Source: Actinobacteria bacterium OK074
Lineage (GTDB): Bacteria; Actinomycetota; Actinomycetes; Streptomycetales; Streptomycetaceae
Length of the DNA stretch: 64,000 nt
Direction of reading: 5' to 3'
NCBI GenBank assembly: GCA_001298575.1
Contig: LJCV01000251.1
Span: forward strand, 1 to 64,000
Shown here one piece after another: positions 50,815 to 59,386 of the stretch. The position numbers were made by a program, and so were the translations under genes. The notes below the pieces were generated by a model. It did not search any database and was not told where the DNA came from. It saw nothing but the letters and a program-made list of their open reading frames with translations. Each line of letters begins with the position of its first letter. The stretch's first letter is position 1.

Positions 50815-53184
50815 ATGAACGCGCCGTACAACGGTGACCGCGGCCAGGCCGCGGGCGGCTCGGGGTACCCCGAGGGCCCGCCGCCCGAGCCCGGCCAGGT
50901 GCCGCCGGAACCCCCCGCGGACCCCTACCTCCAGGACGCCTACCAGCAGGACCCCTACCGCGCCCAGGACCTCTCCGCCCAGGACCCGGTGGCCGAGGCC
51001 CTCTACGACCGTGCCGCGCACCCCCCGCCGCCCCCGGGAACCCACCAGCCGCAGGCACCGCTCTACGCCCAGCCCCCCGCCCCGCAGTACACCCCCAACC
51101 CGCACGTGTGGGCCCAGCCCCCGGCCCCCGAGCCGGAGGGCCCCACCCAGTACCTGCCCTACGGCGACGACCCGCGCACCACCCAGTTCGTGGGCGTCGA
51201 CGACCTGGTCACCCAGGCCGGCGAGGAGCGCCACGAACCGGACGCCTTCGCCCATCTCTTCCGTGACCAGCAGCAGTCCGGCGTCCGGCCCCCGCAGGCC
51301 CCGCCCGTGCCCGGCCCGGCCGCCGCGGCGTACGCGCCCCAGGCCCCCTACGGCGCCCAGAGCGCGGCACCGTACCCGCCGCAGGCGGCGACGCCGTACG
51401 GCGGCCCGTACGGGAACGCGAACCAGGGCCCGGCGCCGTACGGGAACCAGCACCAGCCGCACGGCTACGCCACCCTTGAGAATCCGGCGGCCGAGGCGCC
51501 CGAACCCCCCGCCACGCCTGCCGCACCCGCGGCTCCGGCCGCTCCGAAGAAGGGCGGCAAGGCCACGGGACTGCTGAAGTCCAGTGCCGTCATGGCCGCG
51601 GGCACGATGGTCTCCCGCCTGACCGGCTTCATCCGCTCCGCGCTGATCGTCTCCGCGCTGGGCGTCGGCCTGCTCGGCGACACCTTCCAGGTCGCCTACC
51701 AGCTGCCGACGATGATCTACATCCTCACCGTCGGCGGCGGCCTCAACTCCGTGTTCGTGCCGCAGCTCGTGCGCGCCATGAAGGAGGACGAGGACGGCGG
51801 CGAGGCGTTCGCCAACCGGCTGCTGACCCTGGTCATGGTGGCGCTCGGCGCGCTGACCGTGATCACGATGTTCGGCGCGCCGGTCCTGATCCGGCTGCTC
51901 TCCGACCCGGTCGCCGGCGACCCCGCCGCCAACGGCGTGGCCATCACCTTCGTCCGCTACTTCCTGCCCTCGATCTTCTTCATGGGCATCCACGTGGTGA
52001 TGGGCCAGATCCTGAACGCCCGCGGCAAGTTCGGCGCGATGATGTGGACCCCGGTCCTCAACAACATCGTCATCATCGTCACCCTGGGCATGTTCATCTG
52101 GGTCTACGGCACCGCCGCCGACTCCGGCATGAAGGTCGGCAGCATCCCGCCCGAGGGCCAGCGGCTGCTGGGCGCCGGTGTCCTGCTCGGCCTGGTGGTC
52201 CAGTCCCTCGCGATGATCCCCTACCTGCGCGAGACCGGGTTCCGGCTGCGGCTGCGGTTCGACTGGAAGGGCCACGGCCTCGGCAAGGCGGCGACGCTCG
52301 CCAAGTGGACCGTCCTGTTCGTCCTCGCCAACCAGGCGGGCGCGATCGTCGTCACCCAGCTGTCCACCTCGGCGGGCAAGCACTCGCCGGTCGACGGCAC
52401 CGGCTTCGCCGCCTACGCCAACGCCCAGCTGATCTGGGGCCTGCCGCAGGCCATCATCACCGTCTCGCTGATGGCCGCGCTGCTGCCGCGCATCTCCCGC
52501 TCGGCCGCCGAGGGCGACGCCGGGGCGGTCCGCGACGACATCTCGCAGGGCCTGCGCACCACCGCCGTCGCCATCGTCCCGATCGCCTTCGGGTTCGTCG
52601 CGCTCGGCGTCCCGATGTGCACCCTGATCTTCGGCTCCTCCGGCATCAACCCGGCCACGAACATGGGCTACATGCTGATGGCCTTCGGCCTCGGCCTGAT
52701 CCCCTACTCGGTGCAGTACGTCGTCCTGCGCGCCTTCTACGCGTACGAAGACACCCGCACCCCCTTCTACAACACCGTCATCGTGGCCGCCGTGAACGCG
52801 GGCGCCTCGGCGGCGTGCTACTTCCTCCTCCCGGCCCGCTGGGCGGTGATCGGCATGTCCGCCGCCTACGGTCTGGCGTACATGACCGGTGTGGGCGTCG
52901 CCTGGCAGCGGCTGCGCAAGCGGCTGGGCGGCGACCTCGACGGCAGGCGGGTCCTGCGCACCTACGCGCGGCTCGGCATCGCCTCGGTACCGGCCGCGCT
53001 GCTGAGCGGGGCGGCCTGCTACGAAATCGGCCACACGCTGGGGCAGGGGGTCGGCGGCTCGTTCGTCTCCCTCGTCGGCGGTGGCGTGGTACTGCTCGGC
53101 GTCTTCTACGTGGCGGCACGCAAGATGCGCATCGAGGAGCTCAACTCAATGGTCGGCATGGTCCGCGGGCGCCTGGGGCGTTAG
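50815..53184 (+). CDS. murJ: Lipid II flippase MurJ (MviN) with Pro-rich N-terminal extension
   Basis: It moves lipid II across the membrane; 789 residues. About 245 N-terminal residues are Pro/Gln/Tyr-rich and cytoplasmic. The MurJ core with about 14 helices begins near GLLKSSAVMAAGTMVSRLTG and includes NARGKFGAMMWTPVLNNIV and YVVLRAFYAYEDTRTPFYNT. ATG 50815 has GAGGTGGGG upstream. Followed 117 bp later by a pseudokinase gene; in mycobacteria the two form one protein. Same-strand neighbours are DUF6049, the pseudokinase, sigM and rsmA. Confidence 0.95.
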   Translation: MNAPYNGDRGQAAGGSGYPEGPPPEPGQVPPEPPADPYLQDAYQQDPYRAQDLSAQDPVAEALYDRAAHPPPPPGTHQPQAPLYAQPPAPQYTPNPHVWAQPPAPEPEGPTQYLPYGDDPRTTQFVGVDDLVTQAGEERHEPDAFAHLFRDQQQSGVRPPQAPPVPGPAAAAYAPQAPYGAQSAAPYPPQAATPYGGPYGNANQGPAPYGNQHQPHGYATLENPAAEAPEPPATPAAPAAPAAPKKGGKATGLLKSSAVMAAGTMVSRLTGFIRSALIVSALGVGLLGDTFQVAYQLPTMIYILTVGGGLNSVFVPQLVRAMKEDEDGGEAFANRLLTLVMVALGALTVITMFGAPVLIRLLSDPVAGDPAANGVAITFVRYFLPSIFFMGIHVVMGQILNARGKFGAMMWTPVLNNIVIIVTLGMFIWVYGTAADSGMKVGSIPPEGQRLLGAGVLLGLVVQSLAMIPYLRETGFRLRLRFDWKGHGLGKAATLAKWTVLFVLANQAGAIVVTQLSTSAGKHSPVDGTGFAAYANAQLIWGLPQAIITVSLMAALLPRISRSAAEGDAGAVRDDISQGLRTTAVAIVPIAFGFVALGVPMCTLIFGSSGINPATNMGYMLMAFGLGLIPYSVQYVVLRAFYAYEDTRTPFYNTVIVAAVNAGASAACYFLLPARWAVIGMSAAYGLAYMTGVGVAWQRLRKRLGGDLDGRRVLRTYARLGIASVPAALLSGAACYEIGHTLGQGVGGSFVSLVGGGVVLLGVFYVAARKMRIEELNSMVGMVRGRLGR

Positions 53185-53301
53185 GCGGGGGCAAGCGCAC
53201 AACCATCGTCCGCCACCGTGTGTCGTGCATAGCGGTGGACTGTGGGCACAATTGGTTTCTGCGTCACACAGTGCGCAACGGATGGGGAGGCAGGAACGAC
53301 G

Positions 53302-55026
53302 GTGGCGGAACGGAGCACGGCTGCCGTCGGCGTGGCAGACAACAGCGGCGACGAGCCGCTGACCGCCAAGGCGGACCAGTCCACGTCCGACGGGGTGGCA
53401 CAGGACCGGGAGCGGGACACGGACGGCGAAGAAGCCCAGGGGAGCAAGGTGAACGACGTCCCCGGCAAGCACTCACCACCCGAGCTGCACAGCGGCCACA
53501 AACTCGCCAGACGCTACCGACTTGAGGAATGCGTCACCCGTCTGGACGGATTCAGCAGTTGGCGTGCGGTGGACGAGAAACTCCGCCGCGCGGTCGGGGT
53601 GCACATCCTGCCCGCCGACCACGCGCGGGCCCGTTCCGTGCTGGCCGCGGCGCGCTCCGCCGCGCTGCTCGGCGACCCGCGTTTCGTGCAGGTCCTGGAC
53701 GCCGTCGAGGAGAACGACCTCGTCTACGTGGTGCACGAGTGGCTGCCCGACGCCACCGAGCTGACCGCACTGCTGGCCTCGGGCCCGCTGGAGGTGTACG
53801 ACGCCTACCAGATGGTCAGTCAGCTCTCTCAGGCCATGGCCGCGGCGCACCGCGAGGGGCTCGCCCATCTGCGGCTCAACCCGAGCTCCGTGCTGCGCGC
53901 CTCCACCGGGCAGTGGCGCATCCGCGGGCTCGCTGTGAACGCCGCCCTGCGCGGCATCACCTCCGACACCCCGCAGCGCGCCGACACGGAGGCCATCGGA
54001 GCGCTGCTGTACGCCGCGCTCACCGAGCGCTGGCCCTACGAGGACGACGCCTACGGCCTGTCCGGGCTGCCCAAGGGCGTCGGCCTGATCGCGCCCGACC
54101 AGGTGCGCGCGGGGGTCCATCGCGGCCTGTCCGAGCTGGCGATGCGCGCGCTGGCCAACGACGGGGCGACCGCCTCCCGCCACGAGTCGGCGTGCACCAC
54201 GCCCGAGGAACTGGCCAAGGCGATCAGCGAGATGCCCCGCATCCGCCCGCCGGAGCCCTCGTTCACCGCACCGCCGGACTACCAGCGCACGACGTACCAG
54301 CAGGGCACCTACGGCCGCCCGGCGCCGCACCCGGGCCTCACCCAGCCCCTGCCGGCGCCGCCGCCCCCGTTGCAGAGCCGTACGGGCCGGGCCCTGAAGT
54401 GGGCGGTCTCCGCCCTCCTCATCGCCGCCCTGGGCCTCGGCAGCTGGCAGCTGGCCGACACCCTGCTGGAGCGCGGCGACAAGTCCAACGACACGGGCAC
54501 GAACCAGACGTCGGACGGCAACGACAAGAACAGCGGCAAGTCCGACACGAAGACCGAGACCCTCAAGATAGAGGCCGCTCAGGAGTACGTGGCCAAGGGC
54601 AGCGCTCAGCACCCCGGAGACGTCGACAAGACGTACGACGGCGACAGTTCGACGTACTGGCGCACGGCCAGCTACAAGGACGGTCCCGACATGAACCCGA
54701 GCTACAAGCCCGGCGTCGGCATCGTCTACGACTTCGGCTCGGCGCAGAAGGTGTCCGCCGCCTCGATAGGGCTTCTGTTCGGCGGCGACCACACGACGGT
54801 CACGTTGTACGCGACGGACTCGCTGAGTTCGTCGGTACCGCTGACGTCGATGACGAAGCTCGGCTCCGTGACGACGACCGGTACCACCGCGAAGGTGTCG
54901 GTCTCCAAGTCGGTGAAGAGCCGGTACGTACTGGTCTGGTTCACCGCGCTGCCGTACGCGCAGGGAGACACGTACAGCGAGGCGGGCTACAAGCAAGCCA
55001 TAACGGACCTGAAGTTCACCGGCTGA
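53302..55026 (+). CDS. Membrane pseudokinase with extracytoplasmic C-terminal domain (MurJ partner)
   Basis: It is 574 residues from GTG 53302. After about 65 acidic residues comes a protein-kinase-like fold (LARRYRLEECVTRLDGFSSW). It lacks the glycine-rich loop and VAxK lysine; the HRD loop reads AHLRLNPSSVLR and DFG is absent, so it should be catalytically dead. A Pro-rich linker, a membrane helix at about 380-400 and an external beta-sandwich-like domain (ending YSEAGYKQAITDLKFTG) follow. This matches the C-terminal half of mycobacterial MviN (Rv3910), whose pseudokinase is recruited by phosphorylation. sigM follows 27 bp downstream. Confidence 0.86.
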   Translation: MAERSTAAVGVADNSGDEPLTAKADQSTSDGVAQDRERDTDGEEAQGSKVNDVPGKHSPPELHSGHKLARRYRLEECVTRLDGFSSWRAVDEKLRRAVGVHILPADHARARSVLAAARSAALLGDPRFVQVLDAVEENDLVYVVHEWLPDATELTALLASGPLEVYDAYQMVSQLSQAMAAAHREGLAHLRLNPSSVLRASTGQWRIRGLAVNAALRGITSDTPQRADTEAIGALLYAALTERWPYEDDAYGLSGLPKGVGLIAPDQVRAGVHRGLSELAMRALANDGATASRHESACTTPEELAKAISEMPRIRPPEPSFTAPPDYQRTTYQQGTYGRPAPHPGLTQPLPAPPPPLQSRTGRALKWAVSALLIAALGLGSWQLADTLLERGDKSNDTGTNQTSDGNDKNSGKSDTKTETLKIEAAQEYVAKGSAQHPGDVDKTYDGDSSTYWRTASYKDGPDMNPSYKPGVGIVYDFGSAQKVSAASIGLLFGGDHTTVTLYATDSLSSSVPLTSMTKLGSVTTTGTTAKVSVSKSVKSRYVLVWFTALPYAQGDTYSEAGYKQAITDLKFTG

Positions 55027-55053
55027 GCCACCGTCACCAGGGGAGGAGGTCCG

Positions 55054-55800
55054 ATGGCCGAGGACGCCGGACACGGCAGCACCAGCGATCAGGACCTCCT
55101 CGCCCAGCACGTGGCGGGCGACCCCGACGCCTTCACCGAACTCGTACGACGGCACCGCGACCGCCTCTGGGCCGTGGCGCTGCGCACGCTGGGGGACCGC
55201 GAGGAGGCCGCGGACGCCGTCCAGGACGCGCTGGTGTCGGCCTACCGGTCCGCGCACACCTTCCGCGGCCAGTCGGCCGTCACGACGTGGCTGCACCGCA
55301 TCACGGTGAACGCCTGCCTGGACCGCGCCCGCAAGGCCGCCTCCCGCAGGACCTCCCCCGTGGACGACACCGAGCGGCTCGAACAGCTCCTGGAACCGCA
55401 CGAGTCGGCGTCCGCCCCCGCCGAGCGCAACGACCTCCACCGCGAACTCATCAAGGCGCTGGAGACCCTGCCCCCGGACCAGCGGGCCGCGCTGGTCCTG
55501 GTGGACATGCAGGGCTATCCGGTGGCGGAGGCGGCCCGCATCCTCGACGTGGCCGTCGGCACCGTCAAGAGCCGCTGCGCCCGCGGCAGAGCCAGACTCC
55601 TGCCGCTGCTCACTCATCTGCGGACGGAGAGCGGCGGCGAAGACGGCAGGAACAACCGCGGGAGCAAGAGGTCCGGCGGTGGAAGGAACCGGACGCAGGG
55701 GACATCCGTCCCACCGGCAGCGGGATCGCCGGACGACGGTCCCCAGGACTCAGGGCCAAGTGATTCGGCTGCTGTGAAGGGCGGAGGTGGGCGAGCGTGA
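55054..55800 (+). CDS. sigM: ECF RNA polymerase sigma factor SigM
   Basis: ECF sigma factor, 248 residues. Region 2 is DPDAFTELVRRHRDRLWAVA and WLHRITVNACLDRARK. Region 4 is ALETLPPDQRAALVLVDMQG and ARILDVAVGTVKSRCARGRA. A 65-residue basic, Gly/Ser-rich tail follows. ATG 55054 has GGGGAGGAGG upstream. The stop overlaps the next gene, its anti-sigma factor, by four bases (GTGA), the standard coupled arrangement. Its position next to trxBA and murJ matches SigM of S. coelicolor and mycobacteria. Confidence 0.93.
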   Translation: MAEDAGHGSTSDQDLLAQHVAGDPDAFTELVRRHRDRLWAVALRTLGDREEAADAVQDALVSAYRSAHTFRGQSAVTTWLHRITVNACLDRARKAASRRTSPVDDTERLEQLLEPHESASAPAERNDLHRELIKALETLPPDQRAALVLVDMQGYPVAEAARILDVAVGTVKSRCARGRARLLPLLTHLRTESGGEDGRNNRGSKRSGGGRNRTQGTSVPPAAGSPDDGPQDSGPSDSAAVKGGGGRA

Positions 55801-56774
55801 CTTCCACGACCGACACGGCCGGGCACCCGGACGTGGAGGAGATCTCCGACCTCACCGAGGGGCTCCTCCCGCCGTCGCGTACCGCGGACGTGCGTCGGCA
55901 CCTGGACGACTGCGCCCTCTGCTGCGACGTGTACGACTCCCTGGAGGAGATCCGCGGCCTGCTCGGCACCCTGCCCGGTGCCACCCGCATGCCCGACGAC
56001 GTCGCCGAGCGCATCGACGCGGCCCTCGCCGCCGAGGCGCTGCTGAGCGCGACGGTGCCGGAAGCCCGGCTGAGCGCCACCGTGCCGGACACCGCGGAGC
56101 GGCTCTCCGCCACGGCTACGGCCGACGACATTCGTGCCGCGGCCCCCAACGACGACAGCACCACCGACACCGACGATGTTTCACGTGAAACATCGCCCGC
56201 CGACCGCCCCGCCGGACACGGCCGTGCGGCCACCGGTCCGGGACGCGCGCGCCGGGGCCGCCGGGTCGGACGCCGGACGGCCACCCTCGGCGCGGTCTTC
56301 GGCGCCGCCGCGCTGGGACTGGGCGCCCTGCTGGTGCAGACGCTGGGCGGTGGCGGTGGGACGGGCACGAGTGCCGCGCACACCGACGCCGCGCACACCT
56401 ATACCGACGGCACTCTGCAAAAGCAGGTCAAAGATCTGCTGACCGCGGACGAGAACAGTGGTGGACAGGCCGCGAGCGACAACCCGCTCACCGCCCAGAC
56501 CGACTCGAACACCGGCATGAAGCCGAAGAACTCCCTTGAGGACAGCGTCGTCGAACTGCCCGCGTGCGTCGACGCCGCCATCTCCGACAACCTGGTGGTG
56601 CTCGCCGCCGACAAGGGCGTCTACAAGGGCACGGCCGTCTATCTGGTGGTGACGCGCGACTCCGCGAGCAACAGCAGCGAGGTCACGGCCCACATCGTCG
56701 ACTCGGCCTGTGTGAAGCAGGCGTCCGCGGCCGCCGGCAAGGTGCTGCTGACGCACGCCTACCCGCGCGCCTGA
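55797..56774 (+). CDS. rsmA: Anti-sigma factor RsmA (zinc-finger-like, membrane-anchored)
   Basis: It is 325 residues starting at GTG 55797. The ZAS-type motif is H35-X3-C39-X2-C42-C43 in RRHLDDCALCCDVY. In S. coelicolor RsmA binds a 2Fe-2S cluster that modulates SigM release (literature recalled, not checked). Internal repeats of LSATVP type lie at about 82-105. One membrane helix is at about 163-187, followed by an external domain with two cysteines (LPACVDAA, DSACVK). A parS site lies inside the gene and encodes VSRET just before the membrane helix. Confidence 0.9.
   Translation: MTSTTDTAGHPDVEEISDLTEGLLPPSRTADVRRHLDDCALCCDVYDSLEEIRGLLGTLPGATRMPDDVAERIDAALAAEALLSATVPEARLSATVPDTAERLSATATADDIRAAAPNDDSTTDTDDVSRETSPADRPAGHGRAATGPGRARRGRRVGRRTATLGAVFGAAALGLGALLVQTLGGGGGTGTSAAHTDAAHTYTDGTLQKQVKDLLTADENSGGQAASDNPLTAQTDSNTGMKPKNSLEDSVVELPACVDAAISDNLVVLAADKGVYKGTAVYLVVTRDSASNSSEVTAHIVDSACVKQASAAAGKVLLTHAYPRA
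56178..56191. promoter_or_regulatory. parS site 18 (inside rsmA)
   Basis: Perfect parS within coding sequence; the palindrome extends to 22 bp (56174-56195). Confidence 0.92.
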
Positions 56775-56878
56775 GCCCGCGGCCCCTCGGCGCGTACGGC
56801 CTCTCCTTTCCCGGGAGTTACAGCCGGCCCCACGGCAGCTGTGTGCGGTGCCGTACTGCCGTGTGCCCTGACACACCG

Positions 56879-56904
56879 GGAATGCCGGACCCTTAGGATC
56901 CGTT
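56879..56904 (+). promoter_or_regulatory. SigR-type promoter of trxB-trxA
   Basis: GGAAT at 56879-56883, exactly 18 bases, then GTT at 56902-56904. This is the SigR (disulphide-stress) consensus, 72 bp upstream of trxB. trxBA is a known SigR target in S. coelicolor. Confidence 0.85.
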
Positions 56905-56976
56905 GGGTGGGATGAGAGTTCCGAGAGAGGCTCCCCCCGGTCCGACCAGCAGTCCCCAGAGACGAGGAATCCAGCC

Positions 56977-57948
56977 GTGAGCGACGTTCGTAACGTGATC
57001 ATCATCGGCTCCGGGCCCGCCGGCTACACGGCGGCGCTCTACACCGCGCGCGCGTCGCTGAAGCCCCTCGTGTTCGAGGGCGCCGTCACCGCCGGTGGCG
57101 CGCTCATGAACACGACCGAGGTGGAGAACTTCCCCGGCTTCCAGGACGGCATCATGGGCCCCGAGCTCATGGACAACATGCGCGCCCAGGCCGAGCGCTT
57201 CGGCGCCGAGCTGGTGCCGGACGACATCGTCGCCGTCGACCTGTCCGGTGAGATCAAGACCGTCACGGACACCGCTGGCACGGTCCACAGGGCGAAGGCC
57301 GTCATCGTCACCACCGGCTCCCAGCACCGCAAGCTCGGGCTGCCCAACGAGGACGCGCTGTCCGGGCGCGGTGTCTCCTGGTGCGCCACCTGTGACGGCT
57401 TCTTCTTCAAGGACCACGACATCGCCGTGATCGGCGGCGGCGACACCGCGATGGAGGAGGCCACGTTCCTCTCCCGCTTCGCCAAGTCCGTGACGATCGT
57501 CCACCGCCGGGACAGCCTGCGCGCCTCCAAGGCCATGCAGGAGCGCGCCTTCGCCGACCCGAAGATCAAGTTCGTCTGGGACAGCGAGGTCGCCGAGATC
57601 AAGGGCGACCCGAAGCTGGCGGGCCTGACCCTGCGCAACCTCAAGACCGGGGAGACCTCCGAGCTGCCGGTGACCGGCCTGTTCATCGCGATCGGCCACG
57701 ACCCGCGCACCGAGCTCTTCAAGGGCCAGCTCGACCTGGACGAGGAGGGCTACCTCAAGGTCGACGCGCCCTCCACCCGGACGAACCTGACCGGTGTCTT
57801 CGGCGCCGGTGACGTCGTCGACCACACCTACCGCCAGGCGATCACGGCGGCCGGTACCGGCTGCTCCGCCGCCCTGGACGCCGAGCGCTTCCTCGCCGCT
57901 CTCGCGGACAGCGAGCAGCAGGCGGAGCCCGAGAAGACCGCTGTCTGA
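56977..57948 (+). CDS. trxB: Thioredoxin reductase
   Basis: FAD/NADPH enzyme that reduces thioredoxin, 323 residues. It shows FAD motif IIGSGPAGYTAALYTARA, redox cysteines in SWCATCDGFFF and the NADPH motif VIGGGDTAMEEA. The start is GTG 56977 with GAGGAA upstream, and trxA follows 46 bp later. The SigR promoter upstream places it under thiol-oxidative stress control. Confidence 0.98.
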   Translation: MSDVRNVIIIGSGPAGYTAALYTARASLKPLVFEGAVTAGGALMNTTEVENFPGFQDGIMGPELMDNMRAQAERFGAELVPDDIVAVDLSGEIKTVTDTAGTVHRAKAVIVTTGSQHRKLGLPNEDALSGRGVSWCATCDGFFFKDHDIAVIGGGDTAMEEATFLSRFAKSVTIVHRRDSLRASKAMQERAFADPKIKFVWDSEVAEIKGDPKLAGLTLRNLKTGETSELPVTGLFIAIGHDPRTELFKGQLDLDEEGYLKVDAPSTRTNLTGVFGAGDVVDHTYRQAITAAGTGCSAALDAERFLAALADSEQQAEPEKTAV

Positions 57949-57994
57949 ACCCCCCGACCCGCCCCACCGCAGCACAACGAATTAAGGAGCCCCT

Positions 57995-58327
57995 GTGGCC
58001 GGCACCCTGAAGCATGTGACCGACGCCGACTTCGACGAGGTCGTCCTCAAGAGCGACAAGCCCGTCCTGGTGGACTTCTGGGCCGAGTGGTGCGGTCCGT
58101 GCCGCCAGATCGCTCCCTCTCTGGAGGCCATCGCCGCCGAGCACGGTGAGCAGATCGAGATCGTCAAGCTCAACATCGACGAGAACCCGACCACGGCCGC
58201 CCGCTACGGCGTCATGTCGATCCCGACCCTGAACGTCTACCAGGGCGGCGAGGTCGCCAAGACCATCGTCGGCGCCAAGCCGAAGGCCGCGCTCCTGCGC
58301 GACCTGGAGTCCTTCATCGGCGAGTGA
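57995..58327 (+). CDS. trxA: Thioredoxin
   Basis: It is 110 residues with the active site WCGPC (Cys33, Cys36) and the cis-proline region SIPTLNVYQGGEV. GTG 57995 has AAGGAG upstream. Co-transcribed with trxB, forming the main cytosolic disulphide-reducing system. Its stop is followed almost directly by a parS site. Confidence 0.97.
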   Translation: MAGTLKHVTDADFDEVVLKSDKPVLVDFWAEWCGPCRQIAPSLEAIAAEHGEQIEIVKLNIDENPTTAARYGVMSIPTLNVYQGGEVAKTIVGAKPKAALLRDLESFIGE

Positions 58328-58328
58328 T

Positions 58329-58342
58329 GTTTCACGTGAAAC
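58329..58342. promoter_or_regulatory. parS site 19
   Basis: Perfect parS one base after the trxA stop. Confidence 0.92.
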
Positions 58343-58372
58343 ATCGGTTCCATCGGTTCGATCGGTTCGACT

Positions 58373-58386
58373 GTTTCACGTGAAAC
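58373..58386. promoter_or_regulatory. parS site 20
   Basis: Perfect parS flanked by ttcga / tcgaa, 44 bp from site 19. Confidence 0.92.
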
Positions 58387-58389
58387 ATC

Positions 58390-58423
58390 GAAGGGGGCCG
58401 GCCCGGCAGGGTCGGCCCCCTTC
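58390..58423. terminator. Bidirectional terminator after trxA
   Basis: 11-bp perfect stem gaagggggccg (58390-58400) / cggcccccttc (58413-58423), between convergent trxA and the acetyltransferase gene. Confidence 0.85.
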
Positions 58424-58440
58424 ATGCTGTCCGGGCCGCT

Positions 58441-59058
58441 TCAGAGCGGCCGGAGGACGGGTTCCTTCTGCACGGCGCCCAGAAGCCGGTCCAGCGCCAT
58501 CTCCACGTCCTCCTTCCAGGAGAGCGTGGTGCGCAGCTCCAGCCGCAGCCGCGGGTACGCGGGGTGGGTGCGGACCGTCTTGAAGCCCACCGCCAGCAGA
58601 TGGTCCGCGGGCAGCAGACAGGAGGGTTCCTTCCAGCGGGCGTCGCCGAAGGACTCGATCGCCTTGAAGCCGCGGCGCAGCAGATCCTTGGCGACCGTCT
58701 GGACCATCACACGCCCCAGCCCCTGCCCCTGGTACCCGGGCACGATGAACGCGGTCATCAACTGCACCGCGTCGGGGGAGACCGGGCTCGTGGGAAACGC
58801 GGCGGAGCGGGGCACATAGGCGGGCGGGGCGTACAGGACGAAGCCCACGGGGACGTCGTCGACGTAGACGACCCGGCCGCAGGAGCCCCAGTCCAGCAGG
58901 ACCGAGGAGATCCACGCCTCCTTCTCCAGGGCTGCCGTGCCGGCCTTTACCGCGGCTTCTGAGCTGACGGGGTCCAGCTCCCAGAAGACACACGCTCGGC
59001 AGCGGTTGGGGAGGTCCTGGAGGTTGTCCAGCGTGAGCGGTACGAGCCGACGCCCCAT
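58441..59058 (-). CDS. GNAT-family acetyltransferase
   Basis: It is 205 residues from ATG 59058. The GNAT core includes VQLMTAFIVPGYQGQGLGRV with the acetyl-CoA loop, and FKAIESFGDARWKEPSCLLP. The N-terminal part carries RCRACVFWELDP, characteristic of this actinobacterial subgroup found next to parB. Substrate unknown. A small gene overlaps its 5' end in another frame. Confidence 0.88.
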   Translation of the reverse strand: MGRRLVPLTLDNLQDLPNRCRACVFWELDPVSSEAAVKAGTAALEKEAWISSVLLDWGSCGRVVYVDDVPVGFVLYAPPAYVPRSAAFPTSPVSPDAVQLMTAFIVPGYQGQGLGRVMVQTVAKDLLRRGFKAIESFGDARWKEPSCLLPADHLLAVGFKTVRTHPAYPRLRLELRTTLSWKEDVEMALDRLLGAVQKEPVLRPL

Positions 59059-59204
59059 GGAGCCTGTTCCTCGCTTCCCTCGCCCGCGGCGTCGCGGGCG
59101 GCTGCCAGAGCGCTCCGTTCCCTGAGCAGGCTGCCGACGAAGCCGCCGAGCACGCCCAGTCCCAGACCCGCGGTCACCAGTCCGGTGCGGTTCACGGTTC
59201 GCAT
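58947..59204 (-). CDS. Possible small membrane protein overlapping the acetyltransferase start
   Basis: It is 85 residues from ATG 59204, which has a good GGAGG eight bases upstream. The N-terminus MRTVNRTGLVTAGLGLGVLG then FVGSLLRERSA looks like one membrane helix with a charged tail. The last 112 bases overlap the acetyltransferase gene in a different frame. The ribosome site and helix favour a real gene; the long overlap argues for caution. Confidence 0.45.
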   Translation of the reverse strand: MRTVNRTGLVTAGLGLGVLGGFVGSLLRERSALAAARDAAGEGSEEQAPWGVGSYRSRWTTSRTSPTAAERVSSGSWTPSAQKPR

Positions 59205-59300
59205 GGCCCCTGCCTCCCCGATGAAGGTGCCGCCAGGTGGATGCGCCATACCCGACCGCATCGTATCCACCATGCGATGCGGTCGACACCGGCCGCAAGC

Positions 59301-59346
59301 AAAGAGCGGGCCGTGTTCCGCTGTCCCGGAACACGGCCCGCTCTTT
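59301..59346. terminator. Terminator of parA-parB
   Basis: 20-bp perfect stem (59301-59320 with 59327-59346, arm aaagagcgggccgtgttccg) and a 6-nt loop, 41 bp beyond the parB stop. It is the strongest ordinary terminator in the window. Confidence 0.9.
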
Positions 59347-59386
59347 CGGTACGGCTGCCGGGAACCCTCCCGTCGGCCGCCAGGAC

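Noticed and set aside
58342..58373. catcggttc/gatcggttcga repeats between parS sites 19 and 20 as a tRNA T-arm
   Set aside because: Short direct repeats only; no cloverleaf can be formed around them.
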